A DNA stretch of 64,000 nucleotides from Neoceratodus forsteri (lineage: Eukaryota; Chordata; Ceratodontiformes; Ceratodontidae), in the NCBI GenBank assembly GCA_016271365.2, contig CM028132.1, positions 1,190,635,001 to 1,190,699,000 on the forward strand, written 5' to 3'. Position 1 is the stretch's first letter; the number at the start of each line of letters is the position of its first letter. Shown here piece after piece: positions 34,830 to 45,735 of this stretch. The notes under the pieces were generated by a model. The model saw nothing but the letters and a program-made list of their open reading frames with translations, was not told the DNA's origin and did not search any database. A program made the position numbers and the translations under genes.

Positions 34830-34888
34830 GAAACTGTTGTTTACAGTTGTATCCGTGACCACTGTTGTTTACAGTTGTATCCGTGACA
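34830..34888. repeat. 27-29 bp tandem duplication
   Basis: ACTGTTGTTTACAGTTGTAT followed by CCGTGAC occurs twice, back to back, without a mismatch. Confidence 0.9.
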
Positions 34889-35175
34889 AAACAGGTATAG
34901 TTACAATACACAACTGACAACACAACTAAGCACAAACTTGTATTGGGTAAATGAAGCAAATGTAAACAGCTCATTTATAACATTCATGCAGCTTATACAA
35001 TGGATGGTATACCAAAATTACAGAGAATTTAGCTTTAACCTTTCTTGAAGGTCTGACCATGTTGGAGCAGGAGAAACCTAGAAAAGTCTGCTTTCGTTGT
35101 ATGCCTGGAACAGATATTTAGTCTGAAGAACAGCATCTGCAATTATGAGAGGAGAAAGAGATCATTTTAGTTAGG

Positions 35176-35440
35176 AAGGATTTATTTATTTAAGATTTGG
35201 GATTTACGCCTTTGAGCCGGAGAGCTCTTTTACAAAGGTTCCAAGGACAGTACATAGGGTACAGGCATGTTCACACAGACAAGACAGTAATAAACATAGA
35301 TACAGATCATTGTCAGTTACAGAAGTGCAAGTGGCATACAGGTGAAGCATTTCAATAAATAAAAACAGAAGCACAACAGTAGGTGCAGTACAAAGCTTGT
35401 TAAGTGTGGTACAAAGTGTGGTACAAAGCTTATAGTGTAT
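35176..35440 (-). mobile_element. L2-like LINE 3' tail, minus strand
   Basis: The minus strand reads GGAACCTTTGTAAAAGAGCT, CCGGCTCAAAGGCGTAAATC and TTAAATAAATAAA. The same order occurs at 53185-53250 on the plus strand (GGAACCTTTGTAAAAGTGCC, GGCTCAAAGG). Only the tail remains. Confidence 0.65.
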
Positions 35441-35469
35441 GTTAGAACGTTGTATTCCCTTAAAATCTA

Positions 35470-35848
35470 ACTTTCCCTAGTCTTGTTGTACCATCGATGC
35501 GACGTCACGATGTTGTTGTACCATTGTGAGTACGTCACATTGATGGTACAACAGCTCTGATCACGTTTGCGCATACGCAATGTGCGGTTCGTAGTCGTCC
35601 ATAAAATGGCCACGGCAGTTCAGCGAAGGCATTGACTAGAGGAAGTTCTAATTTACCAGTAAGTGCCATTTTGTTTAAATCTTAGCTGGCACACAGCAGG
35701 ACACCAGTATTTACTTTCAAATGTGGACCCAGAATGAGCGGAGTGTTGTCACAGATACGGGCAGGGCGGGGGGTCCCCGACATCATGGCATGACCGAGGA
35801 AGAAGTCACAAGGTTTTTTTTTTTTACTTTTGCTGATACACTATAAAA
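35470..35848 (+). mobile_element. Body of hairpin element 2
   Basis: It starts with a small foldback (35483-35571: TTGTTGTACCATCGATG with ATTGATGGTACAACAG). It then carries GTAGTCGTCCATAAAATGGC, and leads directly into hairpin H2. The order body then hairpin is the same as in the other two hairpin elements. Confidence 0.5.
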
Positions 35849-36011
35849 GACAGTGGATGGGCAACAGTAAACAACAACACTGTTTTCACTTGCGTTGGTT
35901 ATGATCAACTGAAAACCTCTTGAGCTTCACTCTCGAGGTTTACATGGTTGTCATGACAACCTCTTGAAGTGAATAACAGTGCTGTTGTTCACTGTTGCCC
36001 ATCCACTATCC
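35849..36011 (+). repeat. Long hairpin H2, terminal part of hairpin element 2
   Basis: The outer arm CAGTGGATGGGCAACAGT then AAACAACAACACTGTTTTCA pairs with TGTTATTCACTTC-complement and ACTGTTGCCCATCCACT on the right. An inner stem AAACCTC / GAGGTTT closes on 35916-35938, with CTTGAGCTTCACTCT at the centre. The 23-nt centre is nearly the same as in H1 and H3, while the arms are unrelated in sequence. Confidence 0.8.
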
Positions 36012-36517
36012 TCTGTGTTAAGTGCGGTACAAAGCTTATTTCAGAACACTTGAATTAACATAAGTGCAAGATAGATAACGTCAGCATGATATTGCGGTAA
36101 CGTGTGTAGTACAATGTGTAATAAGGTACACATGTGTTATATAGGTGCTAGATAAATAAAACAGCAGCACAGTAGTAGGAGCAGTACATCACATATAGGA
36201 TTACCTGTACACCTCATATAGTATTAGTAGCAGTATGTTCCATATAGATGCAGACCAGGTAGTGTACACTCTATTACTAGGTAGGCTGACTTTTAGCAGA
36301 AAGAGACATTTTTTTAAGTTTAGCTGGTGGCTGACTTGACAATGGGGTGGTGGCAGCCAGAGATGGCTTTGTCAGAAGTAAAGAGGGCAGAAAGGAAGGG
36401 TAGATAGCGTGACCCATGTGTGAGATGCCGTACCACTAATAGCTTCGTAAACAAATATATACCAGTGATATAATCTTATGTGTGATGGAGAAAACCAGTT
36501 GAATGATGCCTCATGAA
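36012..36517. other. Unassigned intronic sequence
   Basis: Repeats of GTACAAAGYTTA / GTACAATGTG and similar short phrases. No gene. Confidence 0.4.
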
Positions 36518-37388
36518 TTTACATAGAAACATAGAATTGATGACAGTTGGACCTCTAGGCCCACCTAGTCTGTGCATTTCCCTACCTGATGGATAAACCG
36601 CAGATTCTAGTTAATCAACAGCTTACTTCCTCCTACCCCACACTAGAATTGCTTTATGTCTGTCCCATGCATTCTTGAATTCTCTCACTGTTCTTGACTC
36701 CACAACCTCCTCAGGAAGGTTGTTCCATGCATCCACAACCCTCTCCATGAAAAAATACTTTCTAACATTACCCCTGAGCCGTCCCCTCTTTCTTCTCAAA
36801 TTGTACCCCTTGTTCTTGCACTCTTTTTCTGAAAAATGCTACCTCTTAGACTTTGTTAATTCCCTTGAGGTACTTGAAAGTTTCTATCATGTCCCCCCCC
36901 TTTCCTCGAGGGTATACATATTAAGCTGCTTTAGTCTCTCTTCATATGTCTTCTGGTGTAGACCCTGCACCATTTTGGTTGCCTTCCTCTGAACAGCCTC
37001 CGCTCTGTCTATGTCTTTGCGGAGATGGGGTCTCCAGAATTGTATGCATTACTCTAGATGGGGTCTCACCAACTGTCTGTACAGAGGGATAACAACCTCC
37101 TGCTTTCTACTATTAATGCCTCTCCCTATGCATCCCAGTATCCCCAGCCCTCCTTACTGCCTTCTCACATTGCTTGCCCACCTTTAGGTCATCTGATATA
37201 ATTACTCTCAGGTCCCTTTCGATTTTTGTTGTTGTTAGTATCTCACCCCCCATTGTGAACTCTTCCCCTGGGTTTTTGTTTCCCAGATGTATTACCTTGC
37301 ACTTCTTTGCATTGAATCTAAGCTGCCATGCATTTAACCATTCCTCCACCCTTGCCAAGTCCCTTTTCATCCTTTCCACCCCACCTTG
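36518..37388 (-). mobile_element. CR1 LINE, minus strand, next to SEMA5B exon B
   Basis: The minus frame reads QGGVERMKRDLARVEEWLNA, RFNAKKCKVIHLGNKNPGEE and IERDLRVIISDDLKVGKQCE. It continues through the HLEYC-like thumb to the 3' end near 36521 (CATAGAATT and ATGTTTCTATG on that strand). Compared with the other CR1 copies, homology stops at about 37388, roughly 100 bp before the exon B acceptor. The copy is 5' truncated inside RT. Confidence 0.9.
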
Positions 37389-37487
37389 TTTATCAAATTT
37401 GATGTCACCAATTTGGTGGTAAAAGTACATTTTAGCCTTTTGAGATCTGGTAATATTGTTTTTCCAATTGTTGTTTTCCATCTCTAG

Positions 37488-37706
37488 CCCTGGTGGATGA
37501 TCTCCTGAGAAGTGGCGCTCCCTTCTCCCTTATGGTCAATGGTGGCTGGTCCCTATGGACGGCCTGGTCATCATGCTCTCAGGACTGTAGGACTGGGTTC
37601 CGGACCAGAAAGAGAACCTGTACCAACCCAGAGCCCAAGAACGGTGGCCTGCCGTGCACTGGATCAGCACTGGAATACCAGGACTGTAACCCCCAGCCAT
37701 GTCCAG
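37488..37706 (+). CDS. SEMA5B: Semaphorin-5B exon B: thrombospondin type-1 repeat
   Basis: Acceptor TTTTCCATCTCTAG ends at 37487 and donor GTAAAA begins at 37707. The exon is 219 nt, phase 1 to 1. It encodes LVDDLLRSGAPF, then a canonical repeat: WSLWTAWSSCSQDCRTGFRT, KRTCTNPEPKNGGLPC, LEYQDCNPQPCP. The WxxWxxW tryptophans, the CSxxC motif and the RTRKRTC arginine layer are intact, so fold and O-/C-glycosylation sites (WSSCSQDC) look functional. Thrombospondin repeats of semaphorin 5 bind sulphated proteoglycans and shape attractive or repulsive axon guidance. The closing G joins TT of exon C to make Val. Confidence 0.95.
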
Positions 37707-38280
37707 GTAAAATCCGTTCACATGTACTGTATTGTAGTGGAAGAAAATGAACACACTGACAACTACCACAGAAAGATTTATACCTACTAGAACACAGAAA
37801 CTAAATGAATTAATAAAGGGTATGAACAGTTTTGTTCTGCAGTGGTGAGGAAAGATTTTTTGAGAAAAAAAAGCTGAGGGAAAGATTTTAGAGGCTATAA
37901 ATCTTTAAGGACTGTTGTGAATCATACCACGTACCAGGAGCTGGTGTGTGGAATGATTTACAATAGTTTTTAAAGCTTGGTAAACAAGCTGACCTGAACG
38001 CTTTAAAAAAAAATTGCTATCTGATCTTTTATGACATCTGGTAGTAACTACCTGATTTAAGTAGCAACATCCAATGTCTGCCTCCTCTTATCTGCAGTTA
38101 TGACTGACTGGTACTAAATACCTGACTGAGTCTTTCTTTACCACTCTTTCTTCTGCAGATATTTCTCTTCCACTCCCTCCTCCCCCCAGAATATAAATAT
38201 AAATGCTGCAGTACATTTAAAATGTAAAACTCATAAGCCACCTCACCCTAAAGAAAGGAATTTTTTTTTGGGGGGTTGAT
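37707..38280. other. Start of intron B-C, no recognised element
   Basis: Ordinary AT-rich intron after the exon B donor. Confidence 0.5.
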
Positions 38281-38284
38281 ATTT

Positions 38285-38457
38285 ATTCAAACTGTGCTTG
38301 TTAGGCTATCCTGTGGGCACAGTAGTAGGGCTACCACTTGTGATACAGGAGGCCTGGGTTGAAGAACCAGTTCAGTCACTGGGGGTTGGGACGATTGAGC
38401 ATCCCAGGGACAGCTCTCCTGCCACCCTTGAGGTGGGTGAACGCATCTCACTGCTTC
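38285..38457 (+). mobile_element. Possible tRNA-derived SINE
   Basis: CCTGTGGGCACAGTAGTAGG, GATACAGGAGGCCTGGGTTG and AAGAACC suggest A- and B-box remnants in the order of SINE family B. Decayed. Confidence 0.4.
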
Positions 38458-38459
38458 AT

Positions 38460-38628
38460 TTACAGTGGTAATCACGGAAAAGTTGACTACCTAGTGGTAG
38501 ATTGAGGTGCCACTGTGTTACCACTTAAGCAAATTTGCATTGAGTGTAATGTGATCCTACCTCATTCTACCACAGAGGTACCTCAATCTACCACTAGGTA
38601 GTCAACTTTTCTGTGACTACCACTGTAA
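38460..38628. repeat. Foldback (hairpin) MITE in intron B-C
   Basis: Left TTACAGTGGTAATCACGGAA, AAGTTGACTACCTAGTGGTA and GATTGAGGTGCC pair with right GGTACCTCAATCTACCACTA, GGTAGTCAACTTTTCTGTGA and CTACCACTGTAA. Arms are about 55-60 bp with a spacer of about 55 bp. No coding. Confidence 0.85.
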
Positions 38629-39329
38629 GTGCAAGAAAGAGCCCGCTGTCAGACACCATGTACACTACCACATACATGAGTGCACGTCATTGCAAGATGA
38701 GCCCTGGGGAGAAAAACAGCCCTGGTCTGATCGATCATCTCCTGTGGGCCCATGTACAATGGATGTGGTAAGCCACCAGCCACCATGTGTTGTCCTGGGT
38801 AAGTGTTGAATAACCAGTAAGTCCATGAGATGGTCAGTGACAGGGTTCGTGAGTGGTGCCGCAGAAACAAGGTTCAGAGGCACAGAAACACACCACTGAA
38901 ATCAAATGCTTGTTTTTTCTCTTTGCTAAGTATTTTTTTGGAAGTACCAGGATAACATACTTTAGGGCAGCACTGTCCATAGCCTAACATGTGTTATTGG
39001 ATTGCCTCCCAGCCTCATTAAAGTACCATACAGTGACAGAAGAGTATTACTGTAGCATTGTTACAATAAAGAGTAAACCTTGCAGGGTTTTAAATAATTG
39101 ATTGGCAGTTTTTTTCCTGGGACAATACTAACTGTACAGAAAGTATTTATATAGGTTTTCTAGAAGTGTTATGTTTGTTAAACACAATGAGGCAAGTGCT
39201 ATGCATTTTTACAATGTTTTAGCACTTTTATGAGCAAAACGCTAATCAATTTTTGGAGTTAAGTAAAACCCTGCCTTGCTTTGTTTGTCAATGTAATCTG
39301 TAGTATGATGTGAAAATGTATTGTTTCAG

Positions 39330-39500
39330 TTAAAGGAGCTTGGTCGTGTTGGTCACCCTGGTCCCAGTGCTCGGCTACCTGTGGCGGAGGACACTATCAG
39401 CGTACTCGTACCTGCAGCAATCCTCCACCAGCTAATGGAGGCGATATCTGTATTGGGCTGCACACTGAGGAGGCTCTGTGCAACACTCATCCATGTGAAG
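39330..39500 (+). CDS. SEMA5B: Semaphorin-5B exon C: thrombospondin type-1 repeat
   Basis: Acceptor TATTGTTTCAG ends at 39329 and donor GTAAAA starts at 39501. The exon is 171 nt, phase 1 to 1. It encodes one complete repeat: KGAWSCWSPWSQCSATCGGG, HYQRTRTCSNPPPANGGDIC and IGLHTEEALCNTHPC. All six cysteines and the WSCWSPW array are present. The GLHTEEALC ending is diagnostic of the penultimate repeat in SEMA5A and SEMA5B. It joins exon B in frame (G|TT, Val) and exon D (G|GT, Gly). Confidence 0.95.
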
Positions 39501-40282
39501 GTAAAACCTTACGCACTCACTAAGGTGTGATCTGACAAGGCAACAGAATGTGTCAGCACTGTTTAAGTACTGGGGCACTAGAAGTGACTGTGGTCTCTCA
39601 TGATCAGGGGCCCAAGACTTTTTAAAAGTAGCAAATGTCTCCACCAGTGTGAATGAGTTTAGGCTTCTAATTATTTCAATTTAAATAAATCCAGCTGAAT
39701 TTATTTCAAACGCTAATCCAGGCCTCTCAGCTGCCCAACATTAGGTGGAACTTTACACTTGTTTTCCCACTCAGAATTCCCCCTCTGATCTCAGACGGAG
39801 TTGAGGTTGCTCCACCCACTGCATTCATAAAGCAGACATTCATATTAGTCTGTGATGTCTGTGACCAGCAAACATTTTTGCTTACTTTTTTCTTTAATAT
39901 AGAATTCCTGAAGACGTGTAATCAAAATGGAGATTCTAACATAAATTTTTATTTTATTTTTTTTCCCTTTACATCTATTTGGCCCCCAAGCTACCACAAA
40001 CACTTGCATTCAGGTCTTATCTGCCATTAACCCCTCAGCTCCATCTGCTGTTTCCCACATGGTTGATATACAAAGAGCAGGTAAAGGCAGCCATTATTCA
40101 GACTGCTCAGTGAATGTTAACTTTTTTTTTTTGCCCTTGGGCATACCCATGTCCCACTTGACACCTGACAATGCCCTTGCAGGCTATGCAAACATGCAGT
40201 ATCACCCTGTGGAGGAGGCAAGCTCCCTGGTCCACCACAGGGGTCGCTGCGGCTATGGGACCACATCATCATCTCTTCCGAG
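39501..40282. other. Intron C-D, first part
   Basis: Short AT-rich and T-run stretches. The last 100 bp (AGGGGTCGCTGCGGCTATGG) may be the left part of a SINE interrupted by the hAT element. Confidence 0.4.
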
Positions 40283-40577
40283 CAGGGTCGGACTGGCCCA
40301 CCTGGATACCTAGAAATTTCCAGGTGGGCCCCCCTCAGTTGGGTAAGTGGTTACCTTCTGAACTCTGAAAACTTTTGCATTTATCTTCTTTTTTCTAATT
40401 AAATGGGGTATCTGGGCCACTGTTGATAAATGTAAGATGCAAACACAGAGCTAGTGTATCAGATTGAAGTGGAATATTGATATGAATGTGTCTACCTGGG
40501 CACTCCTCTATTGATTTTCCACGTGGGCCCTTGTATCTTCTTTCCAGGTGGGCCCTCTGTACCCCAGTCGGACCCTG
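40283..40577. mobile_element. hAT MITE (295 bp) with perfect 8-bp target duplication
   Basis: The ends CAGGGTCGGACTGG and CAGTCGGACCCTG are inverted copies. The flanks CTTCCGAG (40275-40282 and 40578-40585) are identical. CAG..CTG ends with an 8-bp duplication define hAT. A subterminal GGCCCACCTGG / CCAGGTGGGCC repeat occurs near both ends and again inside, as often seen for transposase sites. No coding. Confidence 0.93.
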
Positions 40578-40585
40578 CTTCCGAG

Positions 40586-40660
40586 TCTAGTCCCAAACCT
40601 GGGTCATTGGCATGGGAGCACGACATGTTACCCACAGGGCAACCGGGCGGACCTTTGTTT
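40586..40660 (-). mobile_element. SINE (family B) remnant flanking the hAT MITE
   Basis: The minus strand reads CCGCCCGGTTGCCCTGTGGG and ATGACCCAGGTTTGGGAC, the same order as the other family B copies (head, then ACCCAGGTTTG). The hAT MITE lies within or at the edge of it. Confidence 0.45.
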
Positions 40661-41875
40661 TCTGTTTTTCATGTGCATTTAATGTAACCTTATTGATCTG
40701 TAAATAAACCTTTTGAACCCCAAAGCCTGAAGGGAATTAAAAGGTTTAGTGAATGGCATGGGGTCACAGTAGACTATCAATTGTCTGTTGGCATTATCCT
40801 CATATTTGGCCTGTCGAGAATGATTTGTGGTGGTTTTGGTCTAGCTTCTGTTGCACTGATGTTCACATAAACAAACTAATGACAATTGGAACTGTCACCC
40901 TTGTTGGCAGTCTCTTTTGAAAAGGCATGAATTGAATGAGTTTAGAAAATGGGATTAAAAATAAAGCATGCTGATTGGCTGAAACTCTGTCCAGGCTTGC
41001 ATTTATTTTTCAGCAATGCCCACTAAAAAAAAAGTGCCTTTGGGGTGCCCCATTACTTAGAGTATCCTTGGGTCACATCGAATTTTCAAACTTGCTAGCC
41101 TCCATTTTTTCCCACTCACTAAGCATGCCATAAACTAGAATCCAATCTTCCACTGTCCCCCTGGCAATATTCACAATCAGAATTTAAAAGTACTCCGACA
41201 CAGCTGAGCGCAGGTTCACTGCAAACTTACTCACCGAATACACAAAAACAACAGAAACAAAATGCTGCTTTTTTCAAAATAAAATCCCTTTCTTGACCTG
41301 TAGATACCTGATTGTGCTCTGTCTGTCACCCAGCCATATATACTAGAGTCTGCTCCACTCTGTTCCCATCTGTTCCTGAACATTGTGAACTCGTAGATCA
41401 CCCCCCCTCCAATTGACCACATTTAAACAACACAAAGAGCACTGCTGATTAAACTTTAAAAAAAAAAATAATTTACACTGCTGCTGTCCCACTTCAAACT
41501 TGTAGGTCTCCACTTCCTAGTTTTCCGAAGTAGAGTCAAGAAGGTCACACACCTAACAGCTGCATCTTCCGACCGGGGGAAAAAAAAGTCTTGCAGGAAG
41601 GGAAGAGAACTGTTTTTCTAAGCACAAAAATGATGCCAACAGACTGCTTGGAGGAACTTTACTAGAGTCTCTGTCTCTTGAGGTGGTGGTGTGGGGAGGG
41701 GAGATAAGTAGAAGAGAATGGATATGTTGGGGGGGAAGCAACAGGAGATGAAACAGCACAGAAACAAAGGGACTACTGTACCAGAAAAAGGTTTTCTCTA
41801 GTCTTTTTATTTATTTTAACTCTTTCCTCTCTTATATCATTACTTAACTAAAATTTATACAGATGCCCATTTTCT
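40661..41875. other. Intron C-D, middle part
   Basis: No named element and no gene. Homopolymer A runs lie near 41022, 41460 and 41580. Confidence 0.4.
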
Positions 41876-41879
41876 AAGT

Positions 41880-42025
41880 GCAGTAATACCCTCCAGGGTG
41901 GGCAGTATGGACAATATCGGACCTTCCGGGGGCTATAAGGCCCTCTGCCTGTGGCGTCAGGCCTCATTATGCCTCTGGGCAATCCGTATTGCCCAATACT
42001 GATCACCCTGTCAGGTATTATTGCT
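41880..42025. repeat. Imperfect hairpin element
   Basis: Left GCAGTAATACCCTCCAGGGT, GGGCAGTATGGACAAT pairs imperfectly with right ATTGCCCAATACTGATCACC, CTGTCAGGTATTATTGC. The loop is GC-rich (GCCCTCTGCCTGTGGCGTCA). Confidence 0.65.
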
Positions 42026-42704
42026 TGCACAGAGTCTGTACTGTTCTCTCATCTATATAATGTCATCCATCCCAGGGCATGGTTGAGGCACATTGCTGGG
42101 ATTGCACTGGGAAGTTTGTACAGCACTTTTACTTGACCTAGAGAGGGCCACTCAGTCCCAGAAGCTGTCAGTCTTCCACCTTTCATGGGCACAGTTTGTA
42201 CAGTGCCTTCTGTATCACCTTTCTTAGCCACCAAACAAATGAATGAAAGTATAAAAAATGAACACTAGAACTTTAATTTTCACAAGTGTTTGGGGTTTGT
42301 TGCTCCATGATTGTTTTGTGTACCCCATAAGTGGATGTCCCAGGTCTGACATTTGTTATTTGAATTATAAATGGTCAGGGTATGATCTAGAATTATTTCA
42401 AGGGGTTAGCTCTTTCCTCAAAAATTTAAAATATTTCCTGTTGAACCTTAGATTAAGCTAAAACAGCTACTGTTTTCTGGCCTAAGGTGGTAGGTGGTGG
42501 ATCTGCTAGTGAGAGTCACTGCTGTCCAATAAGTGCACTGTTGGGCACCTTAAAAAAATCCCTTCTGTTACCCATATAAGTACCAATGAGAAGCCAGATT
42601 TTAAGCATTATTAAATAACAATAAGCATCACTAGACTCTCTTACTATTTAATTCATTCCTTATATGTATGTGGAATCACACCTGCTGTAGTTTACCTTCT
42701 TTTT

Positions 42705-42960
42705 ATTTATTAATTTGTTTGGATTTTGTTAACCGGGTAGGCGCACTGATACAAGCTGTCCCTTTTTCAGGAGCAACCCAGGGTTCATTACATGGAATAC
42801 ATAGACAATATACATGTAGACACTAATTACATACAATGCATAAGTAAATGACAACATACAGTAAATACTATGGATTTACATCATGAAAAAAACCTTTTGC
42901 AACAGATCTGGTTATTAGATACAGTATACAGACAAATACTCTGGCACTTAGAACTATAAG
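42705..42960 (-). mobile_element. L2-like LINE 3' tail, minus strand
   Basis: TTTATTTATTAATTTGTTTG then GTTAACCGGGTAGGCGCACT and CAGGAGCAACCCAGGG. The same order occurs at 19735 and 45673. Only the tail is left, ending just before exon D. Confidence 0.6.
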
Positions 42961-42988
42961 AATGTGGACATTGATTCTTATCTTCCAG

Positions 42989-43138
42989 GTGGTTGGTCTG
43001 ATTGGTCAGAGTGGAGTTTGTGCAGTGAGGATGGAGTACAGTCGCGCAGCCGTTTCTGCGAAATTCACAATCCAGGACCGCTGCAGTGTGTAGGAAACAG
43101 TAGCCAGTACCAAGCCTGCTTGTACAATGAAATCCCAG
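42989..43138 (+). CDS. SEMA5B: Semaphorin-5B exon D: last thrombospondin type-1 repeat
   Basis: Acceptor TTCTTATCTTCCAG ends at 42988 and donor GTATGA starts at 43139. The exon is 150 nt, phase 1 to 1. It encodes GWSDWSEWSLCSEDGVQSRS, then RFCEIHNPGPLQC and GNSSQYQACLYNEIP. This is the final, shorter repeat before the membrane-proximal linker, with the WSDWSEWS tryptophan array and an N-glycosylation sequon NSS. The reading would pass G|N into the next exon, expected to hold the transmembrane helix and cytoplasmic tail. The frame also runs on into the intron to a stop, which is not a real end. Confidence 0.95.
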
Positions 43139-44500
43139 GTATGAAAAAAAAAAGGCTTTTATTTATTTTTATTTATTAGTTTACAGTTTTACATCTGTGT
43201 ATCCCTGTCTTCTCCATACTTCCTAGAAAAGCATAACATCTGCATTTTAAACTATATAAGTTCATGGTTCATGTTTAACTTATTTTTTTAAATGGACAGC
43301 TTGGAAACTCGTACCTAGTTTGTACTTGCCCGTTAAGATCTGCAATGCCCTGCACTTTCAGTTTAATTTTTTTCACCTATACACACTGTTTAGGACATCA
43401 GGGATTTCTGGACTGCACATCCATCACACATCTGGTCCAGACACCAACATCTAGTCCCAAACACAGCTAACATCCCTTCATGTCAAAATGGGAAAGTGGT
43501 GAGTGAGTCACACTGGCCAACGACAGATCTCACTGTACCTCGGGCCACTAAAATAATGTTAAGACTGCACACTGAAGTTACTAAAATGCCCTGGGAAATA
43601 TAGTAGGGATCATTATATGAAAGTGCAGTCTGAACAACAAACATTTTCAAGTTCTAGTAGAAGTACATAATACTTGTTACCAAAACACTGTATCAGGTAT
43701 CTGTTAACATGCAAAAACGACTGTTAGGTGTCAATGTTATCCACCAGGAAATGGGGACTTATCCCAGGATTCTGCAGTAATCATCCTTAATCCTGGAGGA
43801 TATCACTACGCGTGCACCTCACACATACTGTATGTTGTACACACATCTACACATCATTGCATTGATGGGCTTCGATCAGCAACTGGCACTAAATGGCAGA
43901 AAACATTTTCTGGAAAGGAAAAATAGATGTGTTTTTATTGAAGGAAATAGGGCACTAAATGAGGCATCTGCATCTTTCATTTATAGCTAATATAAGCACA
44001 CATTTTGTACTCATACTGCTGCACTGTATTAGCACCCAGTTTTAACTTTCTTAGTGGGGTTAGCCTTGTTTCTGCTTAGATCCACCTCATTCTGGAATGT
44101 TACACTGTTTTCCATATCTGTCTGCGTGTTTGTACACTGTGGTTGGCTCTTGCCCTTGAAGTTGCAGACAGTCTTTAATGCCTACAGCATGTCACACAAC
44201 CACACAAAAGAGAGTGCACATGAATGACAAGGATGTGGTGTTTTGTGTAAGGCAGCCAGTTCTTTAAAATTCAAACTGAGATGAAAATGTGGGCACTCGC
44301 CCAACTTAATACATTTTTAGTGTTATGCACTATGATGCTTTGACATAATTGAACCTTGTATCTTGCCATACTGGGATGGAGTTTGCTGTGTGCAAAACAA
44401 TAAAATATTTGGTTGTGTTAATCACAGAACTGTTCAGCATTTTGTCTCCCTTGTGCAAGTGCCCACATTTCATCTCCGTTTATAATGCCTATAGGTATTT
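43139..44500. other. SEMA5B intron after exon D, no recognised element
   Basis: Ordinary AT-rich intron. No transmembrane exon was seen. Confidence 0.45.
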
Positions 44501-44635
44501 ATAATGTTAACCAAAATTTATCTATTCTTGTATGTTTTATCTCCTGCTCCTAATCTTCCCAGGTTGCATGTAGAAACAAGCCTCAGCTCAGTGTGCTTTT
44601 CCTGGCCAAAAATGTTAAATAAATTAAATAACACC
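44500..44635 (+). mobile_element. L2-like LINE or SINE 3' tail
   Basis: CCCAGGTTGCATGTAGAAAC, AAGCCTCAGCTCAGTGTGCT then TTTCCTGGCC and AAATAAATTAAATAA. It matches the LINE end at 28990-29060 and the CORE-SINE tails. Confidence 0.7.
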
Positions 44636-44639
44636 AAGA

Positions 44640-45670
44640 AACATGATTGGCCAAATATGATCACGTGGTGGTGTGTTATTTAAGTGAAAATAATATCCTT
44701 GCTTCACTATGCAAGGCAATAATATGCTTCACCAATGCAGATGAAATGCAAGACTGCAGGCCGAGTACTTTATCTCTACTGAATGACTCAGATTATTGCC
44801 AAAGACTTCATGTACCTGACCGTTCAGAATGGCTTTTTCTTCTTAAAATGTACTGTACCTGCATTTTATTCTGGATAAAATAACTGATGGTATCATTGCA
44901 GCCTTTTGTTGTGGGTTAAACTGTATGTAACCCTCTAGTCTGACTGGGGGCAGAGACTCTACCTCTGGTAAAATTCAGCACACAACAGCGCAGTTCAGAA
45001 CTATTTAAATGTTTTTTGCCTTGCCCTCTCTTACTGTACACTCATTAGGTCAGAGAACCCAACTACATCCCAACTTGGGTCTCTGTTAGTGAACCGCTGC
45101 TCCTACTTGAACAGACAGCGCTGTATGAGCTAACCAGTTAACCATGACTTCTCCCACCTTCCCTGTGGACCTCGGTGAAGTTCCCTGTCATTTGTGCCTG
45201 CCCAGTGTGTAGTTGGGGGGCAGGGGGCTGGATCACAACTGCTTGCCTTCGAGGAGAGGCCTGGCCATTCCAATGATCCCCAAGGGATTGGCCTGCACTG
45301 TCACACTGCAACCAACAAGAAAGATTTTTCTACCTTTGGGAGCCACCCACCCATTGGAAACATGGAGCTGACTTACCAGGGGAATCCAGGTGGTATGTGG
45401 TCATCCACACCACTAGTGGCAGCACTGACAGTCCTCCCCTAAATGCCACTGCTAGAACGGCACATCAGCACTACCAGTCCCTGGGAGAAGTGCATCCTCA
45501 TGGATGCTCCAGTTGTCGGCTTCCACTCTCACCATCCTGGGCTTCAGGCATGATTCCAGATCACTGGCCAGCCAGGCATGCCCACTCTGCCTGGTGCCAC
45601 AGTGGAGGCTCAATTATCTAACTTTATGAACCTCATTATTCCATTTTAAAATTAAAAATCAAGGGAGTCA
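44640..45670. other. Unassigned sequence
   Basis: No gene. 45060-45140 (ACTTGGGTCTCTGTTAGTGA) may be a decayed SINE on the minus strand. Confidence 0.35.
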
Positions 45671-45672
45671 TT

Positions 45673-45735
45673 TTATTTATTTATTTGTTTGTTTAAAATT
45701 TTAACCAGGAAATACATACTGAGCTTGTAACAGCG
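45673..45735 (-). mobile_element. LINE 3' tail (left part), host of the DIRS insertion
   Basis: TTTATTTATTTATTTGTTTG, TTTTAACCAGGAAATACATA and CTGAGC match the start of other minus LINE tails. The tail resumes at about 51460 with TTTTCCAGATGTGTCCTGGA, equal in order to TTTCCAGATGCGACCTGGGG at 19796-19815. Confidence 0.65.

Noticed and set aside
11149..43138. Assignment to SEMA5A
   Set aside because: The VNVTQDGARQEQRF, LADPHDLQFG and LVDDLLRSG stretches fit what I recall of SEMA5B better than SEMA5A (VNISDNGG, LADPNLLEVG, LSGDFLRAG). The call is from memory and could be checked by alignment.
42964..43179. A 71-codon frame as a complete small gene
   Set aside because: It starts and ends in intron; the conserved part is exactly the AG/GT-bounded exon D.
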